Positions 43,379-52,444 of a stretch of DNA of 64,000 nucleotides are shown here, piece by piece. The translations under genes and the position numbers were made by a program. The notes under the pieces are model-generated. The model ran no database searches. It was given only the letters and a program-made list of their open reading frames with translations, and was not told the origin of the DNA. This DNA is from Firmicutes bacterium UBA3572. GTDB lineage: Bacteria; Bacillota; Desulfotomaculia; Desulfotomaculales; Desulforudaceae. The number at the start of each line of letters is the position of its first letter. Position 1 is the first letter of the stretch. The stretch covers positions 113,082 to 177,081 of the forward strand of contig DFNH01000024.1 of NCBI GenBank assembly GCA_002375985.1, in the 5' to 3' direction.

Positions 43379-44371
43379 TTAGAGAATACCTTTTTCCTGG
43401 TAGAACTTCGCCGCACCAGGATGCAACGGCAGCGACATGGCCTCGGTCGCCGTTTCCAGGGTCAGGTCCTTGCCGCGCTGGTGGGCCGCGCCAAGCTTAT
43501 CCAGGTTATCGAACAACGCCTTGGTAAGGTCGTAGACCAAATCCTCGGACAGCTCGGCTTTGGCGACGAGCATAGCCTTCACGGCTACGGTGGGCACGTC
43601 CTCGGCCACCTTGGCGTAGGTACCGCCTTCAATAGTAAACGGCGCGTAGAACGCGTACTCACTGGTCAGCTTTTCAATAGCCGCCTCACTCAGCGGAATG
43701 ATCTTGATGTCGTGGGTCGCGCCCAGGTCCTGCACGGCCGCCGTGGGCAGACCGGCGGTGATGAAGGCGGCGTCCACGTGCCCGTCCTTCAAGCTGCCCG
43801 CCGCCTCGCCAAACGGCAGGAAGTCCGGCTGGATGTCCTCAAAGGTCAGCCCGTAGGCCGCCAGGATCTGCCGGGCGTTCGCCTCGGTGCCGCTGGCGGC
43901 AGCACCTACCGCTACGCGCTTGCCTTTGAGGTCCGCGATCGAATTGATGTTCTTATCCGCCAGGGTGATCACTTGAATGACTTCCGGATACAGAGTGGCC
44001 ACACCGGCGATATTCGTTACGGGACCGCGCTCCGCGAACATTTCGACGCCTTCGTACGCATAATAACTGATGTCGTTCTGGATGAAGGCCAACTCGGCTT
44101 TACCTTCCTCCAGCAGACTGACGTTGGCCACGGAGGCGTTGGTGGTTTCGGCCGTGGCGTTGACCCCCGGCACACTGGCGTTAAAGATTTCCGCCATCGC
44201 CCCGCCGAGCGGGAAGTAGGTACCGGCCTGACCGCCGGTCGCGATCGACAGGAACTGCTTCTCCGGCTGCGCCTCGTCAGCAGGCTGTTCGCCGCCACCG
44301 CAGCCGACCAACATCGCCCCCACCAACATCAGGCTTAACAACACCGCCAGCAACTTAGACCGTTTTTTCAT
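43379..44371 (-). CDS. TAXI-family TRAP solute receptor (lipoprotein)
   Basis: 330 residues from ATG 44371 (GGAGGAGGAAAAGG upstream). Lipoprotein signal ending MLVGCGGG; mature protein begins with the TAXI hallmark SIATGGQAGTYFPLGGAMAE, then ANVSLLEEGKAELAFIQND and GKRVAVGAAASGTEANARQI. It binds the substrate (family ligands include glutamate and 2-oxoglutarate-like acids) outside the membrane and hands it to the fused permease. Confidence 0.9.
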   Translation of the reverse strand: MKKRSKLLAVLLSLMLVGAMLVGCGGGEQPADEAQPEKQFLSIATGGQAGTYFPLGGAMAEIFNASVPGVNATAETTNASVANVSLLEEGKAELAFIQNDISYYAYEGVEMFAERGPVTNIAGVATLYPEVIQVITLADKNINSIADLKGKRVAVGAAASGTEANARQILAAYGLTFEDIQPDFLPFGEAAGSLKDGHVDAAFITAGLPTAAVQDLGATHDIKIIPLSEAAIEKLTSEYAFYAPFTIEGGTYAKVAEDVPTVAVKAMLVAKAELSEDLVYDLTKALFDNLDKLGAAHQRGKDLTLETATEAMSLPLHPGAAKFYQEKGIL

Positions 44372-44395
44372 CAAGTCCCTTTTCCTCCTCCTCAA

Positions 44396-44820
44396 CTTAA
44401 AGTTTTTAAGGAAAACACTTTTTTCAAAAAATTATCGACAGCTTGCACCCACACAACTCGCGCGCTACCACCTCCCCAGGCCGCTTTTTTAACGCGCCAA
44501 GCAAAATAAAACCTGACACCCGGAGTTTTTATAACCACGCCGAACCCCGGGACCCTGGCCGGAATCAACCCTAAACAAAGGAAAATGGTACTCTTGGGAA
44601 ATAAAACCGGGGACAGGGATGTGGCCCGCTCCTATGCTCCCATGTAGTATTATTTCGCGCTGATCCCCAAAATCCTGCCGGCAGCAGTGGAAAAGTTAGC
44701 ATTTCGGCAAAACACCTCTTTACAAGCCACAAAAACTCCGGGCCAAAACCGCCCGGAAAAGCTGCACCGATTGCATTCCTTTCCCACGCTTTATAAACTT
44801 TCCACGCCCTGCACGCCGTT
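44396..44820. other. Intergenic stretch without a supported gene
   Basis: AT-rich start, then a GGGGACAGGGATG motif near 44608 that recalls the REP-like repeats. The leftward 90-codon frame at 44571-44843 has no family likeness and overlaps the MCP stop; not accepted. Confidence 0.4.
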
Positions 44821-45954
44821 TCAACGTGCCGCTTGAGCCCCAACGTTTACTCCTTGCACCATGCGCCCCAGTTCCCCCGCCATACGGTTCAGGGTCTCGG
44901 CCAACGCGCTCATTTCCTCCACCATGGCCATCTGCTCCTCGGTGACCGAGGCCAGGCCCTGTACCCCTGTGTTCAGCTGGTCCGCCGCCGCGGCCACGTC
45001 CTGTGCCTGCCGCACCAACTCCTGCACCGCGGCCGAGATACCGGAGAAAACCTCCGTGGTCTCCCGGGTCAGCCGCACCCCTTCGGCGATGGTTTTCAGG
45101 TTGCTCTTCATGTTCTTGTTGGCCGTCTCCGCCTCCTGTTCAATCCCTTTGGCGATCACCAGGATCTCGTCGGCCGTTTGGGCCGATTGCTCGGCCAGCT
45201 TGCGGATCTCCTCGGCCACCACCGCGAAACCCCGACCGTGCTCGCCGGCCCGGGCCGCCTCGATGGCCGCGTTCAGGGCCAGGAGATTGGTTTGGTCGGC
45301 GATGTGGGTGATCGCGTCCACGAATTCGGTGATTTGGTGGGCCCGTTTACCGAAAGCCAGGACGTTCTTGGCCGCCTCGGCGTTGGTGCGGTTAATGGCG
45401 CCCATCTGGTTCCGCACAGTCTGGATGATCTGTTCGCCTTTTCCGGCAAGCTCCCTTGCCTGGCGGGCATTGTCCGCCGCACCTTTGGCCAACCCGGCCA
45501 GGTTGTCCACCGTACCGGCCATCTGGTTGACCGTCTCGGCGGTGCTGGACGCCCTGGCGGTGTACTCCTGGGAACTTTCCGCCAGGTGCCGCGAAGTCTC
45601 CTGCACCTGTTGTCCGGCCGCAGCCGCTGCCTGCAGGGCGGCCTCCATCCGTTCCATCAGCCGGTTGAAACTACGGGAAAGCTCGCGGATCTGGGCGTCA
45701 CCCGCCGCCACCGCCCGTACCTTCAGGTTGCCATCAGCCGCCTGCGCCATACTCTCCCGCAGATGTTCCAGGTCACGATTTCTTCGGTTCCCGACCAGCA
45801 ACCCCAGGCTAATCCCTAATACCAGCAACACACCACCGCCGATGTACGGCTCGGCCATAAAACGCCACCAGTCCAGATAGGTCAACACCGTTCCCACCAC
45901 TGCGACCGCAGCCAAGCCCAAGCCTACCGCCAGCAACCTCTGCCGCCACCACAT
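44821..45954 (-). CDS. Methyl-accepting chemotaxis protein
   Basis: 377 residues from ATG 45954 (GGAGGGGTGGG upstream). Two close N-terminal helices ([35 protein letters not shown]) leave almost no periplasmic domain, then HAMP (about 80-125) and the signalling domain with hairpin tip [20 protein letters not shown]. The lack of a sensor domain suggests sensing within the membrane or cytoplasm. Confidence 0.88.
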   Translation of the reverse strand: MWWRQRLLAVGLGLAAVAVVGTVLTYLDWWRFMAEPYIGGGVLLVLGISLGLLVGNRRNRDLEHLRESMAQAADGNLKVRAVAAGDAQIRELSRSFNRLMERMEAALQAAAAAGQQVQETSRHLAESSQEYTARASSTAETVNQMAGTVDNLAGLAKGAADNARQARELAGKGEQIIQTVRNQMGAINRTNAEAAKNVLAFGKRAHQITEFVDAITHIADQTNLLALNAAIEAARAGEHGRGFAVVAEEIRKLAEQSAQTADEILVIAKGIEQEAETANKNMKSNLKTIAEGVRLTRETTEVFSGISAAVQELVRQAQDVAAAADQLNTGVQGLASVTEEQMAMVEEMSALAETLNRMAGELGRMVQGVNVGAQAAR

Positions 45955-46214
45955 CGCCCCACCCCTCCATTGTTGCAGACAAAATGTCACACATTTATAA
46001 CACAATTATAACAGAGGTTCTTCGTTAAGTAAGTTATATTAAGTAAGTTGTCGCGCTTTTTTGAAACCTTAACCACAGTCCATACGGCCAACACACAGTT
46101 TTCCCGGACCGGGCGGCTCATCCGAACTACCCCTCGCAGGCCCAAGACACTGGAAATCCAAATCCGATCCGGTGTCACGACCCTAACTACTCCGGACAAG
46201 TTCCACATATAAAT

Positions 46215-46238
46215 GACCGGTCACCTTCGTGACCGGTC
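46215..46238 (-). terminator. Terminator downstream of cheW
   Basis: GACCGGTCA and TGACCGGTC form a 9-bp stem over CCTTCG; on the minus strand it is followed by ATTTATAT, 40 bp after the cheW stop. Confidence 0.65.
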
Positions 46239-46277
46239 CGGTTATCCTCCCTAGCGCAATCCTTGTTTTTCAGGATC

Positions 46278-46718
46278 TCAGGCCGTCGTCAGTTTGGAAA
46301 GCACCCGTTCTAACTGCAGCAGCAACCACAGGCGATCATCTTTTTTGATTACCCCGCTGATGTACTCGTTTCCCTTCGTCACCGATTCCGGGCGTTCGAT
46401 CTCTTCCGGGCTGTAACGCCCCACTTCCTGCACCCGGTCCACAATGATGCCCACGCTGGCCTCGTTATGCTCCACCACGATGATCCGCGTGTCGCGCGTG
46501 TTTTCGGCACGCTTTAGGTTCAAACGCTTGTGCAGGTTTATGACCGGCACGATCCGGCCCCGGAGGTTGATTACACCTTCCACGAAATCAGCCGCCCTGG
46601 GAATGGGAGTAACCTCGGCCATTTTGATGATCTCCCGGGTATGGAGTACCGGTATGGCGTATTCTTGCCCACCCAAATCAAAAATAACCAATTGCTCACC
46701 GCCGGTGGTCGATGCCAT
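46278..46718 (-). CDS. cheW: Chemotaxis coupling protein CheW
   Basis: 146 residues. SH3-like fold with FDLGGQEYAIPVLHTREII at the start, INLRGRIVPVINLHKRL in the middle and VGIIVDRVQEV later, the standard CheW blocks. It links receptors to CheA. Fifteen bp downstream of a large MCP, so the two are co-transcribed. Confidence 0.93.
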   Translation of the reverse strand: MASTTGGEQLVIFDLGGQEYAIPVLHTREIIKMAEVTPIPRAADFVEGVINLRGRIVPVINLHKRLNLKRAENTRDTRIIVVEHNEASVGIIVDRVQEVGRYSPEEIERPESVTKGNEYISGVIKKDDRLWLLLQLERVLSKLTTA

Positions 46719-46732
46719 ATAACACTCCTCCC

Positions 46733-48316
46733 CTAACTCTTTTTCAGGGATTTAACCAACTCTTCTAGTTCGTCCGCCATCCGGGCCAGGTCATTCGCAT
46801 TCGAGGCCATTTCCTGAATGGTGCTGCTCACTTCCTCGGCCGAAGCGGCCAGGTTTTGCACCCCCTGGCTGTTCTGTTCGGCCGCCTTAGCCATTTCCTC
46901 GGCCAGGTCGGTGCTCTGGACGGCGTGTCTACGGATGTTTTCCAGGGCCTCACCGGCGCGGTTAATGATTTTTACCCCTTCTTCTACCTCGCTGGACCCG
47001 GACTGCATGGCCTCCACCGCTTTCGTGGTGTTTTTCTGGATGGCGAGGATGATTTCCTCGATCTCCTTAGTGGCCCCGGAGGATTTTTCGGCCAGCTTGC
47101 GCACCTCTGCGGCCACTACCGCGAAACCCCGACCGTGCTCGCCGGCCCGGGCCGCCTCGATGGCCGCGTTCAGGGCCAGCAGGTTGGTCTGCTCGGCGAT
47201 GTCGTTGATCACCTGAATGATCTGTCCGATTCTTTCCGACTGCTGGTGCAGGTTCTGCACCGACTTGGCACTGGCATTCACCGTGCTCTGGATCGAAGAT
47301 ATCTTCTGCACGGCTTGCTGCACCGCCTGATTGCCGGCTTCCGAGGCCGTTTCAGTGGCCCGCGCCGCTTCGGCCGCCTGCGCCACGTGGTTCGCCGTCT
47401 GCTCGGTGGAGGCCGCCAGTTCGGTGGAGGTCTCGGTGACGTTTTCGGCCGCCGTGCTCACTTCCTCGGCCGCTACCGATAGCTCCTGACTGTGGGACGC
47501 CAGTTGGTAGGAGGCCTCCTGAACCTTGTCCACCAGGTTCTGCAAATTCTCACTCATCTGGTTGAAGGCGGCGCCCAACCGGCCGACCTCGTCCTGGCTG
47601 CGCAGATCCACCCGGTGATCCAGCTCACCGGCGGCAATCTTGGCCACGGCCGCCTGGAGCCGGGCGAGCGGGTTAGCAATCACCCGGTTGGTGAACAGCA
47701 CCACGGCGACCATCGCGATCACCAGCGTCAACGCCGCCACACCGAGCACGGTGATGCGGCCCTGGACGATCAGCGCGTCCACAAACCCTTTGGGCGCAGC
47801 CACGGCCCAGATGCCGACGATCTCCCCGGCCGCGTCGCGGATGGGCTTGTAGGCAGCAACGTACTGGTGACCGACCACATCGGCAAGGCCGTAGTATTCT
47901 TCGCCCCGGTGCAGCACGGCCTGAGCTACCGCGTCCGAAACCGGTGTCCCCACGGCGCGTTTGCCGTCCTGCCCGATCACGTTTGTGGCAATACGCGTGT
48001 CCCAACGGAAAATGGTCACGGTGCCTCCCGTAAGCTCGGCGATGTAATCAACCACCTCGAAATTATTGTTCATCAGCACATCGCCTTTATAAAGCCGGTC
48101 TCCTTGCGCCCGCCAGGGCCCCGGGTACATCAGGTCGATGATCACTTCCCCGGTGGCCAGGTCCCCCCGGGCTGTTTCCGTGACCGCTTCTTCGGCCGTA
48201 TCTATAATCAGGTTGTTGACCACAGCCAGTAAAACACCCGAAAACAGGAGCAAAATCACCGCCAACAAGGCCGCCAGTTTAAACCTGATGGACATAGAAC
48301 CGGTTTTAAGCCGCAT
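46733..48316 (-). CDS. Methyl-accepting chemotaxis protein with periplasmic Cache domain
   Basis: 527 residues from ATG 48316. Helix at about 15-35 ([20 protein letters not shown]), a single Cache domain (about 40-185; [14 protein letters not shown] and [17 protein letters not shown]), a second helix, HAMP (about 210-262), and a signalling domain with [20 protein letters not shown]. The Cache domain implies a small extracellular ligand. Co-transcribed with cheW. Confidence 0.9.
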   Translation of the reverse strand: MRLKTGSMSIRFKLAALLAVILLLFSGVLLAVVNNLIIDTAEEAVTETARGDLATGEVIIDLMYPGPWRAQGDRLYKGDVLMNNNFEVVDYIAELTGGTVTIFRWDTRIATNVIGQDGKRAVGTPVSDAVAQAVLHRGEEYYGLADVVGHQYVAAYKPIRDAAGEIVGIWAVAAPKGFVDALIVQGRITVLGVAALTLVIAMVAVVLFTNRVIANPLARLQAAVAKIAAGELDHRVDLRSQDEVGRLGAAFNQMSENLQNLVDKVQEASYQLASHSQELSVAAEEVSTAAENVTETSTELAASTEQTANHVAQAAEAARATETASEAGNQAVQQAVQKISSIQSTVNASAKSVQNLHQQSERIGQIIQVINDIAEQTNLLALNAAIEAARAGEHGRGFAVVAAEVRKLAEKSSGATKEIEEIILAIQKNTTKAVEAMQSGSSEVEEGVKIINRAGEALENIRRHAVQSTDLAEEMAKAAEQNSQGVQNLAASAEEVSSTIQEMASNANDLARMADELEELVKSLKKS

Positions 48317-48588
48317 GGCGCTTACCCCACCCCCCAAATTGCCTCTTTGTATTTGCCACCCAAATTTGTTTTTAATTACCGCACAAAAATACAGAAGCCT
48401 TGCGGTTCGGACACGCAAAACTTCTGAACACTTCCCAATCTCCCATCCCCCTGCTAGAACGCTACCATATCTTCAGGGTGGCCGGTAAAGCTCCCTATCC
48501 ATTTCTCGGCACATAGAAAATAATGTTTAAATGTTTCACCAAATTTATTAAATTTTTGCAAAAATAACTTGCGTCGCTCGCGCGAACG

Positions 48589-49236
48589 CTAGGCCCGGGC
48601 CCTGATGTTCGCCAGCGCGTCGAGAGCCACGGCGCCCACGGTACGCTGCCAAAGTTTGCCCGCTTCGTAGATGGTCACCGTTTCGTGGTCAGTACGCAGA
48701 GCACCCAAGGCCGAGGCCGCTTCCTGGGCAGCGATCTCTCCCAGCGACCAGGCGGCAAACCCCCTGATTTCGGGATCCGGTTCCTGCAGGGCACTGATCA
48801 GGGCCGGCAGGGCCGGCGCGACCAGTGCGGGTTCTCTTTTGCCGATCCGGCCCAAGGCCCAGATCACGCCGCGGCGCAGTTGCTGGTTGCTACCGAACAA
48901 GGCGATCAGTCGCGGCACAAACTCTCCAAACATCTCGGGGCGATGGCGTATTATTTCCCCAATGGCTTCCGGCGCGCTCCAGCCGCTGTCGTCCGGCTCT
49001 TCATCCAGAAACCGGAATAAACGCCCGATGACCTCCCGTCCCACCGCGGGATCACGCTGGGACAGTCCGCCGGCGACATAACCCAGCCCTTCAATGGCGC
49101 GCCACCGCAGCACACCGTCCCGGGTGCTAAGAAAGGCGTACAGGTACTCGATCACCTCACGGTTTTCCTCGGCCAACCGCCGCAACCGGTCATACTGCCG
49201 TGCCTCCAGCAAAGTCCGCACTTCTTCCTTTGTCAA
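48589..49236 (-). CDS. HEAT-repeat protein (DVU0298-like)
   Basis: 215 residues built of HEAT repeats, e.g. VLRWRAIEGLGYVAGG, RRGVIWALGRIGKREP and IRGFAAWSLGEIAAQEAASA. It resembles HEAT-repeat proteins widespread in anaerobic sulfate reducers and relatives (DVU0298 type). Cytoplasmic; probably a protein-protein scaffold. 48317-48588 and 49237-49453 have no gene. Confidence 0.75.
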   Translation of the reverse strand: MTKEEVRTLLEARQYDRLRRLAEENREVIEYLYAFLSTRDGVLRWRAIEGLGYVAGGLSQRDPAVGREVIGRLFRFLDEEPDDSGWSAPEAIGEIIRHRPEMFGEFVPRLIALFGSNQQLRRGVIWALGRIGKREPALVAPALPALISALQEPDPEIRGFAAWSLGEIAAQEAASALGALRTDHETVTIYEAGKLWQRTVGAVALDALANIRARA

Positions 49237-49455
49237 CCAGCTTCGCCTCCCGGATGGTTTCTTAATCCTTTGTTCCTATTTTACACCTTTTCACCGTGCG
49301 CAAACATCCCCAAATGTCGCCTCCTGACGTTAAGGAAACCGGACACAATAAAAACATAATTTAAAAACCGTAGTAATATGACCCTAGAATGACCATAGTT
49401 AATGCGCTTGACCGTACAAGGCAAATAAAAATGTGACAATTATTTAGTCTCTGAG

Positions 49456-49507
49456 TTGTAATCCGCAAACGTTTTTGCTAATATGTGCTTATCATATACT
49501 GTATACA
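49456..49507 (+). promoter_or_regulatory. pckA promoter with palindromic operator
   Basis: TTGTAA (49456-49461), 17 bp, TAATAT (49479-49484): a sigma-A promoter. Starting about nine bases further on lies CATATAC-T-GTATACA (49493-49507), matching the malic enzyme palindrome at 12 of 15 positions, so a repressor would sit on the first transcribed bases. Confidence 0.6.
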
Positions 49508-49561
49508 AAATACATTTGCTTCAAAAAATTATTTTTGGCTTTTTGGAAAGGAGTACCGCCA

Positions 49562-51136
49562 ATGCACCCCTTTCTTCGCCCCGTAAAGGCGCGGACCATT
49601 CTTAATAACCCCTCGGCGGCCGAACTTCGGGAAATGGCCCGCCACGAGGAGAAAACAACCGAATATGGCAGCGCCAGCTATGTTACCAGGGTACGCAACC
49701 GCAGTGCGAAACAGACCTTCATCGTGGAAGACGGTATCCGGCTGGGCGTTGACCAGCAGGGGATGGCTCCCGAAAGGGCCGCCACCATCGTCCGGGAAGT
49801 CCACCGCTACCTTGAGGGGCGGGACTTGATCCGGCTGGACCGCCAGATGGGAACACACCCGGACTTCAATTTGCATTGCCGCCTGTATATCACCAAGGAA
49901 TACGCCCGCATTCCCTTCCAGTGGCACAACATGCTTTTTGAGCCGCCCCATCCAAACGGTAACCCGGACTTGATTTCGATTTACGTGCCCGAATGGCCCG
50001 AAAGAATCATTTTTTGCCACCCTCTAGCTGGCGTCACCTATATCCTGGGCACCGATTACTTCGGGGAATGCAAAAAGAGCTTCTTGCGCAAAGCCATGTA
50101 CCGGTTCAAGCAACAACGAGGAGGCCTTGGTTTTCACGCCGGAAGCAAAGTGCTGCGTGTCAAGGACTACCGGGGAAACCTGAAGGAAGTCGGTTTTCTT
50201 CTTTTTGGGTTAAGCGGAACCGGTAAGACCACCCTGACCATGCATGATCACGGTCTGACCGGCGAAGAAGGTGTGGCCATCCGGCAGGACGATGTGGTGA
50301 TGATGCATCCGTCCGGTTACTGCTACGGCACCGAAAACGGTTTTTACATTAAGACCGAGGGGCTGGACGAATCCCAACGGGTGCTTTTCCAGGCGGCCAC
50401 CTCGCCCAACGCCATTTTTGAGAATATCTACGTAGACGACAACGGCCGGATTCTTTTTGACAGTAGTGAGTTCACCGCCAACGGACGGGGGGTTATCCTC
50501 CGTTCCGAGGTGCCCGGCACGGACGAGCGGATTGACCTGGACCGCGCTCACCGGCTTATTTTCATTACCCGGCGGGACGACGTCGTCCCCGCCGTGGCCA
50601 GACTGAGTCCGGAACAGGCCGCCGCCTTCTTTATGCTCGGGGAATCCATCGAAACCTCGGCCGGGGATCCCACCAAGGCCGGACAGCCCAAGCGGGAGGT
50701 GGGTACAAATCCGTTTATCGTCGGCCCGGAAGCAGAAGAAGGCAACCGGTTGCTGGATATTCTCCGGCTCAATCCGGATATCGAATGCTACCTCCTCAAT
50801 ACCGGGAGCGTGGGTAAACGGGAAGGCCACCCGGGCATTAAGATTTCCGTCCGCGATTCCGTGGGTATTATCACCCAACTGGCTTACGGTAATATCCGTT
50901 GGGCCGAGGACCCTGACTGGGGGTACCTCGTTCCCGCCGAGATCCCCGGAATCAATATCCGCCGGTTCGATCCGCGACAGTATTACTCCCGCGAGGAGTA
51001 CGCCCAGCGGATCAACCGCCTGCGGGACGAACGGCGTGCCTGGCTGTCCAAGTATCCGGGCCTTAAACCGGAGATTGTGCAGGCCATCGAACCGCCGCGG
51101 CGGCTGAAGACCATTGCTTCGGCCGGTTCACGGTAG
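49562..51136 (+). CDS. pckA: Phosphoenolpyruvate carboxykinase (ATP)
   Basis: 524 residues from ATG 49562, eight bases after AAAGGAG; the open frame extends upstream through the promoter and is not coding. It converts oxaloacetate and ATP to PEP, CO2 and ADP, or the reverse in fermenters. P-loop LFGLSGTGKTTL near residue 220, IRQDDVVMM, and a metal/substrate region around CHPLAGVTYILGTDYFGECK. The N terminus is divergent from E. coli PckA, but the kinase core is intact. Shares an operator with malic enzyme. Confidence 0.88.
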   Translation: MHPFLRPVKARTILNNPSAAELREMARHEEKTTEYGSASYVTRVRNRSAKQTFIVEDGIRLGVDQQGMAPERAATIVREVHRYLEGRDLIRLDRQMGTHPDFNLHCRLYITKEYARIPFQWHNMLFEPPHPNGNPDLISIYVPEWPERIIFCHPLAGVTYILGTDYFGECKKSFLRKAMYRFKQQRGGLGFHAGSKVLRVKDYRGNLKEVGFLLFGLSGTGKTTLTMHDHGLTGEEGVAIRQDDVVMMHPSGYCYGTENGFYIKTEGLDESQRVLFQAATSPNAIFENIYVDDNGRILFDSSEFTANGRGVILRSEVPGTDERIDLDRAHRLIFITRRDDVVPAVARLSPEQAAAFFMLGESIETSAGDPTKAGQPKREVGTNPFIVGPEAEEGNRLLDILRLNPDIECYLLNTGSVGKREGHPGIKISVRDSVGIITQLAYGNIRWAEDPDWGYLVPAEIPGINIRRFDPRQYYSREEYAQRINRLRDERRAWLSKYPGLKPEIVQAIEPPRRLKTIASAGSR

Positions 51137-51214
51137 CCCGGCGGCCGGGCACTGGTCAAGAACGCATCACAACCGGTGGGAACCCTATCTAGATTCTGCT
51201 GAAAAACACCACCC

Positions 51215-51281
51215 GGTATGCGCCGGGGCGTTATCGGCGGTCACATTGGGAGCTTGTTCAAAGAACGAAAGCCGTCCGTGG
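51215..51281 (+). repeat. Truncated second copy of the 191-bp element
   Basis: Aligns with 28905-28972; the inner 35 bases (CATTGGGAGCTTG onward) differ at only one position, while the outer part is diverged. The right half and right inverted repeat are missing. It lies directly after the ferredoxin gene (which runs leftward to 51320). Confidence 0.6.
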
Positions 51282-51319
51282 CATAGCGGCGTGGTTCAAC
51301 GACACAACTTGCTGCGGCC

Positions 51320-51685
51320 TTACCAGCTTTCGACCCGGTCGTAATCAAGGTCTTTGCGGCTTACGGGGGCATAGTGGCGCCCGCCCAAGAACAACGCTTC
51401 GTAGGCACAGGCCTCCACGCAAGCGCCGCACAGGATGCAACTGTACGGGTCAAACACACGGTACCAGGTGGGTTCAGAGGCCTCCGGCGTCTCCCAGCGG
51501 GTGTCCAGGAAAACGGCCGCGGACGGACAGGCCCGCTCGCATTCGCCGCAAAACACGCAGTTTTGCGCTTCAAACGCCAGGTTCCCGCGTGTCCCGGGGT
51601 ATGGCTCCCTGAGCACGGAAGGGTAAGGCCGGGTGGCAGGCCTGGCACAGAAATTTTTCAGGATATTCCCGACCATCCAGGGCAT
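51320..51685 (-). CDS. Ferredoxin, NuoI/EchF-like, 2[4Fe-4S]
   Basis: 121 residues from ATG 51685. Two full cluster motifs, CVFCGECERACP and CILCGACVEAC, separated by about 30 residues, within the setting ILKNFCARPATRPYP typical of the EchF/NuoI-like subunit of energy-converting hydrogenases and complex I. No other hydrogenase subunit is adjacent, so it is an orphan. It ends next to a mobile-element scar, so it could be a relic of a larger operon or a stand-alone electron carrier. Confidence 0.85.
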   Translation of the reverse strand: MPWMVGNILKNFCARPATRPYPSVLREPYPGTRGNLAFEAQNCVFCGECERACPSAAVFLDTRWETPEASEPTWYRVFDPYSCILCGACVEACAYEALFLGGRHYAPVSRKDLDYDRVESW

Positions 51686-51720
51686 ATCCGTTCCCCCCTC
51701 TGTACACTTTTCCATTCAAT

Positions 51721-52431
51721 TCAAAAAAGCGCCCGGTATCGTAAGAAATAGTTCAGGTCGCGCAACGTCCGTACACCCCGGTTCTCCAATTCCGGCAGCA
51801 GGCAGAGCAGCAACCGGGCGGTGATCAGCGCGTCCCCCAGGGCGGTGTGCCGGTCGTGCACCGGGATCGCGTATTCCCGGGCCATTACCTCGAGACTGTA
51901 ATCGCGGGCCCCTGGTTTCAGCGCCCGGCAGATCGAGAGAACATCCAAAGTCACCGCGGGGTTCAATGGCGGGCCGCCCTTGCTGCGTAACACGTTATTG
52001 ATAAACATCAGATCGAACTGAATATTGTATCCCGTGATCACACCTGCCGCCAGGAATTCCAATAGCCGCGGCAGGATTTCCTCGAACGCAGGGTGCCCAC
52101 GCACATGCTCGTCGCGGATTCCGGTGATCGCACTCGCCTTGGCCGGTATTTCCCGTCCGGGATCCACCAGGGTGGTGAAGGTGTTTCCCCCGATCTTGGC
52201 ATTGACAATCTCTACGCCACCGACGGCAATAATCCGGTCCCCGGCATCAGGCCGCAATCCGGTCGTTTCGGTGTCCAGGAGCACAAAACGCAGGTTGTAG
52301 AACGAAACATCCTGTGGTTGCCCGGCATTACACCGGGCTACCAGGTTATGAAGCTCAGCCCCCGTTTCGGGGATATGCTCCTTACCTGCGATCGTCCTCC
52401 ATAAACCCGATAGACTGGCGACTACAGCCAT
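51721..52431 (-). CDS. 3'-5' exonuclease (DnaQ/epsilon-like, DEDDh)
   Basis: 236 residues. Motif ExoI VLLDTETTGLRPDAGD near residue 50, ExoII GYNIQFDLMFINNVL near 135, ExoIII HTALGDALITARL (HxAxxDA) near 195. All acidic ligands are present. It is downstream of a DUF294/CBS gene, an arrangement known to accompany the acetate symporter ActP/DUF4212 in many bacteria, although a molecular reason is not known. Confidence 0.87.
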   Translation of the reverse strand: MAVVASLSGLWRTIAGKEHIPETGAELHNLVARCNAGQPQDVSFYNLRFVLLDTETTGLRPDAGDRIIAVGGVEIVNAKIGGNTFTTLVDPGREIPAKASAITGIRDEHVRGHPAFEEILPRLLEFLAAGVITGYNIQFDLMFINNVLRSKGGPPLNPAVTLDVLSICRALKPGARDYSLEVMAREYAIPVHDRHTALGDALITARLLLCLLPELENRGVRTLRDLNYFLRYRALF

Positions 52432-52444
52432 TATATCACCTCTT

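Noticed and set aside
45987..46208. Leftward 73-codon frame upstream of the first MCP
   Set aside because: Overlaps the MCP 5' region with poor composition and no ribosome site.
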